DNA from: an uncultured Lachnospiraceae bacterium
GTDB lineage: Bacteria; Bacillota; Clostridia; Lachnospirales; Lachnospiraceae
Assembly (NCBI GenBank): GCA_904395845.1
Contig: CAJFOH010000109.1
Span: forward strand, 1-37,578
DNA: 37,578 nucleotides
Direction: 5' to 3'
The notes under the pieces are model-generated. The model was not told where the DNA came from and made no database searches. It saw only the letters and a program-made list of their open reading frames with translations. Positions 26,376 through 34,573 of this stretch are shown in pieces. Position 1 is the first letter of the stretch; the number at the start of each line of letters is the position of its first letter. Both the position numbers and the translations under genes were made by a program.

Positions 26376-26834
26376 GTGAATCATAAAAGGTCAATCAATT
26401 TGGAAATAAGGAGATTGGCGACCAAGATTCGTAGAGAATTTGAGCATGGTCCTAATCGTGCCTATATTGATAGTGTCACAGGAGCAAATGGTTGGATTAT
26501 TGGTTACTTGGCATGCAATAAGGACAAAGATATTTTTCAGAAAGATGTGGAAGAAGAATTTTCCATTCGTCGTTCTACGGTTTCAAAAGTCGTAGGGTTA
26601 ATGGAACAAAAAGGGCTAATTATGAGAGAACCAGTAAGTTATGATGCACGTCTAAAAAAACTTGTCTTAACACAGAAAGCATGGGAACTTCATAAAATTG
26701 CTATTGAAGACTCAAAGTGTGTAGAGGAGTGTTTAATACAAGGGTTAAGTGAAGAAGAAATAGAACAACTATATGTTTTATTGGAAAAGATGAGTCATAA
26801 CTTAAAGGAAAAAAATAAATCCAATAAGTGTTAA
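26376..26834 (+). CDS. MarR family transcriptional regulator
   Basis: A 152-residue winged-helix regulator. The centre carries the DNA-binding domain: DVEEEFSIRRSTVSKVVGLMEQKGLI, followed by the wing VSYDARLKKLVLT (family pattern DxRxKxLxLT), with helices on both sides for dimerisation. The GGAGGG motif lies at 26363-26368, so the start is probably GTG 26376 (7 nt spacing) or GTG 26373, not the ATG at 26361 that overlaps the site. It sits just upstream of an ABC exporter pair; MarR repressors of this layout commonly sense a drug-like ligand and repress the operon (inference). Confidence 0.9.
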   Translation: MNHKRSINLEIRRLATKIRREFEHGPNRAYIDSVTGANGWIIGYLACNKDKDIFQKDVEEEFSIRRSTVSKVVGLMEQKGLIMREPVSYDARLKKLVLTQKAWELHKIAIEDSKCVEECLIQGLSEEEIEQLYVLLEKMSHNLKEKNKSNKC

Positions 26835-26916
26835 ATATATCTATAAAAGATTTATATTTTGTTAGATGAAGAACGAATAAGATAGATGATAAGAAGAAGG
26901 ATAGGAGGAGAGCGTA

Positions 26917-28662
26917 ATGATAAAAAGGTTAGCTAGTTGTATTAGAGAGTATAAGAAAAGCTCCATTTTAGCACCTATTTTTATTGTCATGGAAGTAGTA
27001 ATGGAAGTTATCATTCCAATTTTAATGGCAAATTTAATTGATTATGGTATTGATGCTGGAAATATGGGATACATTTACAAAATGGGATTATTCCTAGTAT
27101 TTTCATCAGCAATCGCATTATTGTTTGGAGTATTATCTGGTAGGAGTGCAGCGGTTGCATCTGCAGGATTTGCAAAAAATTTAAGAAAAGATATGTATTA
27201 TAACGTACAAAACTTCTCTTTCTCAAATATTGATAAATTTTCTACGGCTAGTATTGTTACACGTCTTACTACCGACGTAACAAACGTACAAAATGCGTAT
27301 CAAATGATTATTCGATTGGCATTTCGTTGTCCTGTAATGTTAATTTTATCTGTTGTTATGGCATTAAAAATTAGTCCACAACTATCTTTAATCTATGCAG
27401 GTTGTATTCCAGTACTAGGATTTGGATTGTTTTTTATTATGTCAAAGGCCCATCCAATTTTTGAACGTGTATTTAAAAAATATGATAAGTTAAACAATGT
27501 AGTTCAAGAAAATCTTCATGGAATTCGTGTAGTAAAATCATTTGTTCGTGAAGAACGTGAAATTGAAAAATTTGATGCCATTTCAGAAGAAATCTACAAA
27601 GATTTTTCAAAGGCAGAAAAAATCTTATCCTTTAATGCACCAATTATGCAATTTTGTGCATATACTTGTATGATTGTCATTGCATGGTTTGGAGCAAGAA
27701 TGGTAATTGCTTCTGGTAACAATCCAGCTATTGGATTTACTACTGGACAATTAATGAGTTTAGTAACTTATACAATGCAAATTTTAATGAGTTTAATGAT
27801 GCTTTCCATGGTATTTGTTATGATTGTTATCTCAAGAGCATCAGCAGAACGTATTGTTGAATTATTAGATGAAACAAGTGATTTAACAAATGGAAACAAT
27901 CCTATTGAAGAAGTAAAAGATGGCTCTATTGAATTTAAGAATGTTCAATTTGGATATTCAAAAAATAAAGAAAAAAGATGTCTTAGAGATATTAATGTGT
28001 CTATTCAATCAGGAGAAACTGTTGGTATCATTGGTGGAACAGGTTCATCAAAAACAAGTTTTGTGCAATTAATTCCTAGACTTTATGATGTAGTAGAAGG
28101 AGAGCTTCTTGTTGGTGGAGTGAATGTAAAATTCTATGACCTTGAAGCACTTAGAAACCAAGTTGCTATGGTTCTTCAAAAAAATGTATTATTCTCTGGA
28201 ACAATTAAAGAAAACTTACGTTGGGGAAATGAACATGCAACAGACGAAGAGTTAATTCACGCATGTAAGTTAGCACAGGCACATGACTTTGTTACTTTAT
28301 TCCCAAAAGGATACGATACTTACATTGAACAAGGTGGTAGCAATGTATCTGGTGGACAAAAGCAAAGACTTTGTATTGCAAGAGCATTATTAAAGAAACC
28401 AAAAATCCTTATTTTAGATGACTCTACAAGTGCAGTAGATACAAAGACCGATGCACTTATTCGTAAAGCATTTTTAGAAGAAATTCCAGATACAACAAAG
28501 ATTATCATTGCACAACGTGTTTCTTCTATCCAAGATGCAGATAAAATAATCGTTCTTGATGAAGGTGAAATCAATGCAATCGGTACACATGAGCAGTTAC
28601 TAGAAACTTGTGAAATTTATCGAGAAGTTTATGAATCTCAAGTAAAGGCGGTGGCACAATGA
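26917..28662 (+). CDS. Heterodimeric ABC exporter, degenerate-site subunit (pair 2)
   Basis: A 581-residue half-transporter with six membrane helices and a C-terminal ATPase domain, paralogous to pair 1. Walker A GGTGSSKTS (373-381) has Ser where the third Gly is usual; signature VSGGQ is normal; Walker B ILILDD has Asp502 in place of the catalytic Glu, as in TM287-like subunits. AGGAGGAG precedes ATG. It is 82 nt after marR and overlaps the partner gene by 4 nt (ATGA), indicating one operon. Probably multidrug or peptide/lipid export; the substrate is not deducible. Confidence 0.9.
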   Translation: MIKRLASCIREYKKSSILAPIFIVMEVVMEVIIPILMANLIDYGIDAGNMGYIYKMGLFLVFSSAIALLFGVLSGRSAAVASAGFAKNLRKDMYYNVQNFSFSNIDKFSTASIVTRLTTDVTNVQNAYQMIIRLAFRCPVMLILSVVMALKISPQLSLIYAGCIPVLGFGLFFIMSKAHPIFERVFKKYDKLNNVVQENLHGIRVVKSFVREEREIEKFDAISEEIYKDFSKAEKILSFNAPIMQFCAYTCMIVIAWFGARMVIASGNNPAIGFTTGQLMSLVTYTMQILMSLMMLSMVFVMIVISRASAERIVELLDETSDLTNGNNPIEEVKDGSIEFKNVQFGYSKNKEKRCLRDINVSIQSGETVGIIGGTGSSKTSFVQLIPRLYDVVEGELLVGGVNVKFYDLEALRNQVAMVLQKNVLFSGTIKENLRWGNEHATDEELIHACKLAQAHDFVTLFPKGYDTYIEQGGSNVSGGQKQRLCIARALLKKPKILILDDSTSAVDTKTDALIRKAFLEEIPDTTKIIIAQRVSSIQDADKIIVLDEGEINAIGTHEQLLETCEIYREVYESQVKAVAQ

Positions 28663-30551
28663 GTAAACCAAAAAAGAAAGTAAATACACAGACAATCAAG
28701 CGATTGATGTCATATATTAGTAAATACAAAATTCGTTTTATTTTTGTATTAATCTGTATTGTAATTAGTTCTTTAGCAAGTGTGTCATCATCACTATTTT
28801 TACAAACATTAATTGATGATTATATTAGTCCGTTACTATTAGAAGCAACTCCAAACTTTAGTGGATTAGCAAGAGCCATATTTGCTATGATGGCAATTTA
28901 TGCATTAGGTATTTTTGCAACATTATTTTACAATCGTACTATGGTTGTAATTGCACAAGGTGTATTAAAGAAAATTCGTGATGAAATGTTTGCTCATATG
29001 CAAAAGTTACCAATTCGTTACTTTGATACCCATGCACATGGAGATATTATGAGCCATTATACTAACGATGCAGATACTTTGCGCCAAATGTTAGCACAAA
29101 GTATTCCACAAATGTTTGCTTCAGCAATTACAATTATCTCTGTAATTTTTGCTATGTTATCTCTTAGTGTTTGGATGACAGCTTTCGTATTATTTTTTGT
29201 ATTTTGTATGTTACAAGTTACAAAATTTATTGCTAGTAGAAGTGGAAAATACTTTATTAAACAACAAGTGTCTTTGGGAGAATTAAATGGTTTTATTGAA
29301 GAAATGATTCAAGGACAAAAGGTAGTAAAAGTATTCTGTCACGAAGAAAAGGCGAAAGAAGCATTTGATAAGAAAAATGAAGAATTATGTAAAAATGCTA
29401 CACAAGCAAATAACTTTGCAAATATTCTAATGCCTGTTATGGGAAATTTAGGTTATTTATTATATGTATGTGCAGCCATTGTTGGAGGAACATTAGCAAT
29501 TAGTGCAGTTCCAAATATTAGTTTAACTGGTAGTGGAGTTATTACTTTAGGTATGATTGCTTCTTTCTTACAATTAACAAGAAGCTTTATTATGCCAATT
29601 AGCCAAATTTCTCAACAATTAAACTCAGTAATTATGGCACTTGCAGGTGCTGGAAGAATTTTTGAGTTAATGGATGAAAAAGTAGAAGAAGATGATGGAT
29701 TTGTTACCTTAGTAAATGCTAAATTTGAAGGAGATACATTAGTAGAAACAAAGGAACGTACTGGAATTTGGGCATGGAAGTATCCAAATAAAGACGGAAG
29801 TGTTACTTATACTCAATTAAAAGGGGAAGTTCGTTTCTATGATGTAGACTTTGGTTACAATCCAGATAAGATTGTACTTCATGATATTACATTATATGCA
29901 GAACCAGGTCAGAAAGTAGCCTTTGTTGGTGCAACAGGTGCTGGTAAGACAACCATTACAAACTTAATTAACCGTTTCTATGATATTGCAGATGGTAAAA
30001 TTCAATATGATGGAATTAACATTAACGAAATCAAAAAAGATGATTTAAGAAGATCTTTAGGCGTTGTTCTTCAAGATGTTAATTTATTTACAGGAACAGT
30101 AATGGACAACATTCGTTATGGTAAGTTAGAGGCTACCGATGAAGAATGTATTGCAGCTGCAAAATTAACCAATGCTCATGGATTTATTTCTATGTTGCCA
30201 CAAGGGTATGACACAGTATTAGAAGGAGATGGAAGTGGATTATCTCAAGGACAAAGACAGTTAATTTCCATCGCTCGTGCTGCAGTAGCAAACCCACCAG
30301 TTATGATTTTAGATGAAGCTACTTCTTCGATTGATACTAGAACAGAAGCTATTGTTCAAAAAGGTATGGATAGCTTAATGGAGGGTAGAACAGTATTTGT
30401 TATTGCTCACCGTCTATCTACAGTAAGAAATTCCGATGTAATTATGGTATTAGAACTAGGTCATATTATTGAACGTGGTAACCATGAAAAGTTAATAGAA
30501 GAAAAAGGAAAATACTATCAATTATATACAGGTGCGTTTGAATTAGAATAA
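28659..30551 (+). CDS. Heterodimeric ABC exporter, catalytic-site subunit (pair 2)
   Basis: A 630-residue partner subunit. Six membrane helices; Walker A GATGAGKTT (424-432); signature LSQGQ instead of LSGGQ; Walker B VMILDE with Glu553 intact; H-loop AHRLST. An insertion of about 35 residues between membrane and ATPase domains (about 345-385, containing GIWAWKYPNKDG) explains the extra length over pair 1's partner (593). It overlaps the upstream gene by ATGA. A strong terminator follows. Confidence 0.92.
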   Translation: MSKPKKKVNTQTIKRLMSYISKYKIRFIFVLICIVISSLASVSSSLFLQTLIDDYISPLLLEATPNFSGLARAIFAMMAIYALGIFATLFYNRTMVVIAQGVLKKIRDEMFAHMQKLPIRYFDTHAHGDIMSHYTNDADTLRQMLAQSIPQMFASAITIISVIFAMLSLSVWMTAFVLFFVFCMLQVTKFIASRSGKYFIKQQVSLGELNGFIEEMIQGQKVVKVFCHEEKAKEAFDKKNEELCKNATQANNFANILMPVMGNLGYLLYVCAAIVGGTLAISAVPNISLTGSGVITLGMIASFLQLTRSFIMPISQISQQLNSVIMALAGAGRIFELMDEKVEEDDGFVTLVNAKFEGDTLVETKERTGIWAWKYPNKDGSVTYTQLKGEVRFYDVDFGYNPDKIVLHDITLYAEPGQKVAFVGATGAGKTTITNLINRFYDIADGKIQYDGININEIKKDDLRRSLGVVLQDVNLFTGTVMDNIRYGKLEATDEECIAAAKLTNAHGFISMLPQGYDTVLEGDGSGLSQGQRQLISIARAAVANPPVMILDEATSSIDTRTEAIVQKGMDSLMEGRTVFVIAHRLSTVRNSDVIMVLELGHIIERGNHEKLIEEKGKYYQLYTGAFELE

Positions 30552-30623
30552 AAACCATAAAAGGAATAACAATTATAGTATAAAAACCTAAACCTATAGA
30601 AATAAACATATTGATGATAGAAT

Positions 30624-30677
30624 AAAAGTCGACTTCTTTGTTGCATACAAGTAAACAAATAGAAGTCGACTTTTTTA
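30624..30677. terminator. Bidirectional terminator, ABC pair 2 / asnB
   Basis: A perfect 14-bp stem AAAAGTCGACTTCT / AGAAGTCGACTTTT with extra T residues after it; the flanking genes converge on it. Confidence 0.9.
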
Positions 30678-30712
30678 TAGTGAAAAGAAACGATAGATGA
30701 CAAGATATCTTC

Positions 30713-32560
30713 TTATGATAAGGAATATTTTTTCATCCAATAGTTTATTTGTAATAAATAGGCAATCATTTGAGGGGAAGCCATTAACTGACCGTACCAT
30801 GGGCGACCATAATCCGATGGGCTAGAAAGAAAGGTTTGTAGCTTTTTCTTGTCAATAATAGCATTTAACGGAGCATTCGTATCTGATAACTCATCTAATA
30901 ATCGATTACTAAGCAATCGTTCATAGTTTGGATCATAGGTTTTAGGGTATGGACTTTTCTTTCGATACAATACTTCATTTGGTAAGTAGGATTTTCCTAT
31001 TTCAACTAAAAGACTTTTTGTCTGACCATTGTAACACTTCATTTCCCAAGGAATACTAAATACGTATTCTAAAATACGTGGATCGGCAAAAGGAACTCTC
31101 GCTTCCAAACCAGAATACATACTTGTTCTATCCATACGATTTAAAAGGGTAGACATAAACCATCGAATATTAAGCCAAGAAATTTCTCTACGTTTTTTCT
31201 CAAGAGGAGTATCACCAGCAAGAGTTGGAGTCTCCTTTACCGAGTTATGATAAGCATTTATCACATAGTTATCAAGGTCGATTTCTTTTAAAAAGCTATC
31301 ATCAAAGCACATTTTTCTCATATCCATATCGTAACTCCAAGGGAAAAAATCGTCTTTCCACAATTCTTTCCTATGAAACCATGGGTATCCACCAAATATC
31401 TCATCAGCACATTCTCCAGTTAATGCAACAGAATGGGTGTTACTAACCTGAGAACAAAAATATAATAAGGAAGATTCAATATCAGCCATGCAAGGAACGT
31501 CTCTTGCATCAACAGCCTTATATAAATAATCTGCCTGAGTGATACTATCACACATTAAATAATGATGATAGGAGTGGATATGTTCTACCATAATATCTAC
31601 AAATGGACGGTCTTCAGAAGATTGGAAAGAGTTTGCTTTAAAGTTTTCCTTATTTCCTACAAAATCAAAAGAAAATGTAGAAAGTTGTTTTCCTTGCTCT
31701 AATAAATATTCTTGAGAAATAGCGGAAACTAAGCTACTATCTAATCCTCCAGATAAAAAGGTACAAACAGGAACATCAGATATCATCTGTCTGCGAATAC
31801 TATCACGAACAAGATAAGAAACATAATCTACCGTTTCCTTGTAGTTATCCTTATGTTCATGACTTTCTAATTTCCAGTAAATGTGAGAGCGTATCTTTGG
31901 TGTAGAAGATGTGTCTTTTGTAATGGATAAAAATTGTCCTGGTAATACTTCTTTCATATTGGCAAAAACACCATGACCTGGGGTTCTTGCAGGACCAAGA
32001 CCTAAGACTTCTGCCCAGCTAGAAGCATCTAGTTTTGGTGTGATTCCAAAGGCAAAGATACCTTTTGGTTCTGAGGCAAATACAAAATAGGAGTCATAAA
32101 TTTGATAAAACAAAGGTTTAATTCCTAAGTGGTCACGAACAAGATATAAAGTATCAATCCGTTCATCATAAATAGAAAAGGCAAAAATACCGTTTAACTC
32201 CTTAAAAAATTCAGTTCCAAAGGCAAGGTAACCATTTAGGATAACCTCTGTATCACTGGTTGTATCCCAAGAAAGAGAATAGGAGGATAATTGGCTACGC
32301 AACTCCTTTGTATTGTAAATTTCTCCGTTATAAGAAATTACAATAGAATAATCGCCAATTCGTTTTACCATTGGTTGTTTTCCTTTGGAAATATCAATAA
32401 TTGATAAACGGGTATGAGCAAGACCAATATGGTCGTTTAAATAAATATTGTCATCATCAGGACCACGATGAGTAAGTGTTTGTTTCATATTTAACAATGA
32501 ATAAAGTTGTTTCTCTTTGATTGAGTCCTCACAGCTATAAAATCCAGCAATTCCACACAT
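30713..32560 (-). CDS. asnB: Asparagine synthase (glutamine-hydrolysing)
   Basis: A 615-residue two-domain enzyme making asparagine from aspartate, ATP and glutamine. N-terminal glutaminase: MCGIAGFY with Cys2 as nucleophile, THRGPDD, HTRLSIID, YNGEIYN. C-terminal synthetase: ATP pyrophosphatase loop SGGLDSS (270-276), then TGECADEIFGGY and LLNRMDRTSMYSGLEARVPF. Length fits the AsnB/AsnO group. AGGAGA precedes ATG. It lies 39 nt after dpaB on the same strand, with no terminator seen between, so it is probably the third gene of the dipicolinate operon. A related enzyme acting on another acceptor is possible but less likely. Confidence 0.92.
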   Translation of the reverse strand: MCGIAGFYSCEDSIKEKQLYSLLNMKQTLTHRGPDDDNIYLNDHIGLAHTRLSIIDISKGKQPMVKRIGDYSIVISYNGEIYNTKELRSQLSSYSLSWDTTSDTEVILNGYLAFGTEFFKELNGIFAFSIYDERIDTLYLVRDHLGIKPLFYQIYDSYFVFASEPKGIFAFGITPKLDASSWAEVLGLGPARTPGHGVFANMKEVLPGQFLSITKDTSSTPKIRSHIYWKLESHEHKDNYKETVDYVSYLVRDSIRRQMISDVPVCTFLSGGLDSSLVSAISQEYLLEQGKQLSTFSFDFVGNKENFKANSFQSSEDRPFVDIMVEHIHSYHHYLMCDSITQADYLYKAVDARDVPCMADIESSLLYFCSQVSNTHSVALTGECADEIFGGYPWFHRKELWKDDFFPWSYDMDMRKMCFDDSFLKEIDLDNYVINAYHNSVKETPTLAGDTPLEKKRREISWLNIRWFMSTLLNRMDRTSMYSGLEARVPFADPRILEYVFSIPWEMKCYNGQTKSLLVEIGKSYLPNEVLYRKKSPYPKTYDPNYERLLSNRLLDELSDTNAPLNAIIDKKKLQTFLSSPSDYGRPWYGQLMASPQMIAYLLQINYWMKKYSLS

Positions 32561-32599
32561 AATATCTCCTATCTAAATATTATTTTTTTATTGTTGTAT

Positions 32600-33193
32600 T
32601 TAAGACAAAAAAGGTTGAATCAGAGGTTGAATTTGTTCTTTGTTTAGAGCAAAGGAAATGGTATCACATAGCAAATCGAAATGAGCTACCAAAGAATTAG
32701 GTTTTGCTTTGTAATCATCTTGACCAAAAGGAACAAAATAAATATTTTTTGTATTTAATAGGATACCAATATTTTTTAAATTCATTCCTAAGGCATCATT
32801 GGTGGATAAAGCAATGACAACAGGTCGATTATTTCGTAAATGAGATTTGGTTGCCATAAGTACAGGAGTATCAGTAATACCATTTGCAAGTTTGGCAAGT
32901 GTATTTCCAGTACAAGGTGCAATTACTAAAAGGTCTAAGAGTCCACTTGGACCAATAGGCTCTACTTCAGGAATTGTTTGCATGGGAGGATGACCACATA
33001 AGGTAGTTGCTTTTTGTATAAATTCCTCCGATGTGCCAAACTTTGTATCTAAGTTTGATGCCTGAAAGGAAAAAATAGGATACAAATTAGCACCAGTTTC
33101 TTTTAAATGAGAAAGGGTGTGAAACATACGTTCATAAGTACAAAAGGAACCAGTAAAGGCAATACCAATTGTTTTATTAGAAAAATTTTGCAT
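32600..33193 (-). CDS. dpaB: Dipicolinate synthase subunit B
   Basis: A 197-residue flavoprotein-fold protein (SpoVFB). With DpaA it oxidises dihydrodipicolinate to dipicolinic acid in the mother cell; the product is stored with calcium in the spore core. Typical sequence: KTIGIAFTGSFCTYERM at the N-terminus, then LLDLLVIAPCTGNTLAKLANGITDTPVLMA, then a C-terminal segment on the flavin-like site (IYFVPFGQDDYKAKPNSLVA). The GAGG site before ATG is modest. It is 24 nt after dpaA. Confidence 0.93.
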   Translation of the reverse strand: MQNFSNKTIGIAFTGSFCTYERMFHTLSHLKETGANLYPIFSFQASNLDTKFGTSEEFIQKATTLCGHPPMQTIPEVEPIGPSGLLDLLVIAPCTGNTLAKLANGITDTPVLMATKSHLRNNRPVVIALSTNDALGMNLKNIGILLNTKNIYFVPFGQDDYKAKPNSLVAHFDLLCDTISFALNKEQIQPLIQPFLS

Positions 33194-33217
33194 AAAAAAC
33201 CTCGCTTCTATATATTT

Positions 33218-34102
33218 TTATTTTAATATATGCGTTTCTATGATAGAGTGTATCAACTGACTGCAACTCATTGGAGAAAAACGGCTTGGAATACTAGATT
33301 CTAAAAAATAATAAATTCCATTGTCATGTAGTTGTTCCTTAGAAAAACCATAAGGATAGGAGGCAATATCAAAAATCCAGTTATAATTTGTTAACTTCTG
33401 TATTTGAGAGAAAGAAAATAAATGTTGTGGTATGGTATTAATAATAATCGGTGTGGAAGAAAAGTCTAAAAAATCATGGAAAGAGGAAATACACGTAAGT
33501 CCATTTTCAATGGCTTCATGAAAGCAGGTATGATTGTTTTCTACTACAGTAATGTTACAATGGAAAGTTTGTAGCATAGAGGCAATTTCTTTTCCACAAT
33601 TACCATATCCTAACAGTAGCACAGAGCAATGGAACAAGGTGAAGGGTAAAGTGGAAATTAAAATAGATAAAAGTCCTTCGCTTGTAAGTATTCCATTTTG
33701 TTTTAAAAATGTTTTCTGTTTTCCATATTCGAACAGTTGGATTTTCTCTGCCAAGCAAAAATTTTTCCACTGGGTTGGTAAGCTACCTGCAATAATGAAG
33801 TGTTGGTTGTTTATATATCTAGCAATATCTAATTGATTATAAATATCAGGTGAAATTACAGTTGGTAGCACAAGATACTTACATGTAGCACAGCCTTGTT
33901 TTAGGGAGGCAGGAATGGGAGTTTTTCTAGAAGAATTTGTAGAATTAGGATAGTAACTTGTAATAGATGGTGGTTTTAGTAATGGTTCAAAGCCGTCATA
34001 TATATATACTGTATGCCCATGTTGTAATAAAATATCAGCTAGAAAACTTTGTCTTATGTCATTACCAATGATAAAAAATGAATCAAAATCGTAAAGTGGC
34101 AT
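33218..34102 (-). CDS. dpaA: Dipicolinate synthase subunit A
   Basis: A 294-residue NAD(P)-binding subunit (SpoVFA) of dipicolinate synthase. N-terminal DpaA domain (FFIIGNDIRQSFLADILLQHG) followed by a Rossmann dehydrogenase-like domain with VLLLGYGNCGKEIASMLQ. The start is set at ATG 34102 (MPLYDF), 8 nt after AGGAG and matching the family's length of about 290-300; an ATG at 34159 would add 19 residues of unrelated hydrophobic sequence with no ribosome binding site. First gene of dpaA-dpaB-asnB. A weak sigma-K-like match (AACA, 17 nt, ATATACTG on the minus strand) lies upstream, as expected for mother-cell expression, but I would not rely on it. Confidence 0.9.
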   Translation of the reverse strand: MPLYDFDSFFIIGNDIRQSFLADILLQHGHTVYIYDGFEPLLKPPSITSYYPNSTNSSRKTPIPASLKQGCATCKYLVLPTVISPDIYNQLDIARYINNQHFIIAGSLPTQWKNFCLAEKIQLFEYGKQKTFLKQNGILTSEGLLSILISTLPFTLFHCSVLLLGYGNCGKEIASMLQTFHCNITVVENNHTCFHEAIENGLTCISSFHDFLDFSSTPIIINTIPQHLFSFSQIQKLTNYNWIFDIASYPYGFSKEQLHDNGIYYFLESSIPSRFSPMSCSQLIHSIIETHILK

Positions 34103-34195
34103 AATGAGTACTCCTATTACTGTGATGAATAAATAATTATATAAAGCAGTATATTTCAAAATGAAAAAAACTGTTACAAAAAATTAATAATTCTA

Positions 34196-34225
34196 TTGAC
34201 ATTTTACTAAATATAAGGTTATACT
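34196..34225 (+). promoter_or_regulatory. Sigma-A promoter of the riboswitch-ATPase unit
   Basis: TTGACA at 34196-34201, 18-nt spacer, TATACT at 34220-34225. A start near 34232 places the aptamer about 27 nt into the transcript. Confidence 0.75.
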
Positions 34226-34258
34226 ACACATAACAAATACTTGAGAAATTTTATAGCA

Positions 34259-34370
34259 GTTAAGAGGGAGTAGTAGAAATGTGTTGTCAACAGACTCGGT
34301 AACTCACTGTCGTTAAGGTAAGATAGGTGTAGCCTGGCATCACATACCCATGTGGTTACAAGACTTTTAA
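34259..34370 (+). promoter_or_regulatory. yybP-ykoY type manganese riboswitch aptamer
   Basis: The element starts TTAAGAGGGAGTAG, like the conserved GGGGAGUAG of the class, continues with a TTGTCAACAG and ACTGTCGT region, then AGCCTGGCATCACATACCC, and ends GTTACAAGACTTTTAA, matching the conserved 3' side (CAUAC...GUUUAGCAAGACCUUU). P1 can form between TTAAGAG and CTTTTAA. Known aptamers of this class bind Mn2+. Recognised from memory of the consensus; a covariance-model search was not possible here. Confidence 0.8.
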
Positions 34371-34407
34371 CGTATCTAGTAATGTAGATACGTTAAAAGT
34401 CTTTTTT
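34361..34407 (+). terminator. Riboswitch expression-platform terminator
   Basis: A perfect 17-bp stem (AGACTTTTAACGTATCT at 34361-34377 with its complement at 34386-34402), then TTTTT. The left arm overlaps the 3' strand of the aptamer's P1, so ligand binding should prevent the terminator: an ON switch. Confidence 0.9.
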
Positions 34408-34573
34408 ATTTCTATAAGGAAAGTAGAAAAACAATAGTTGCAAAAGTTTTTATAAAAAGATTTTGTAAAATATTTCTGAACATGGAAATACTATGAAGTG
34501 CCACTTATACTTGTTATAAAGAGTGAAAAAAGTATGTTGTGTTTATGTACAAAAAAACATTAGGAGGAGAACC

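Noticed and set aside
34523-34573. Upstream ATG start for the P-type ATPase
   Set aside because: AGGAGGAG lies after it and just before ATG 34574, which begins the conserved N-domain.
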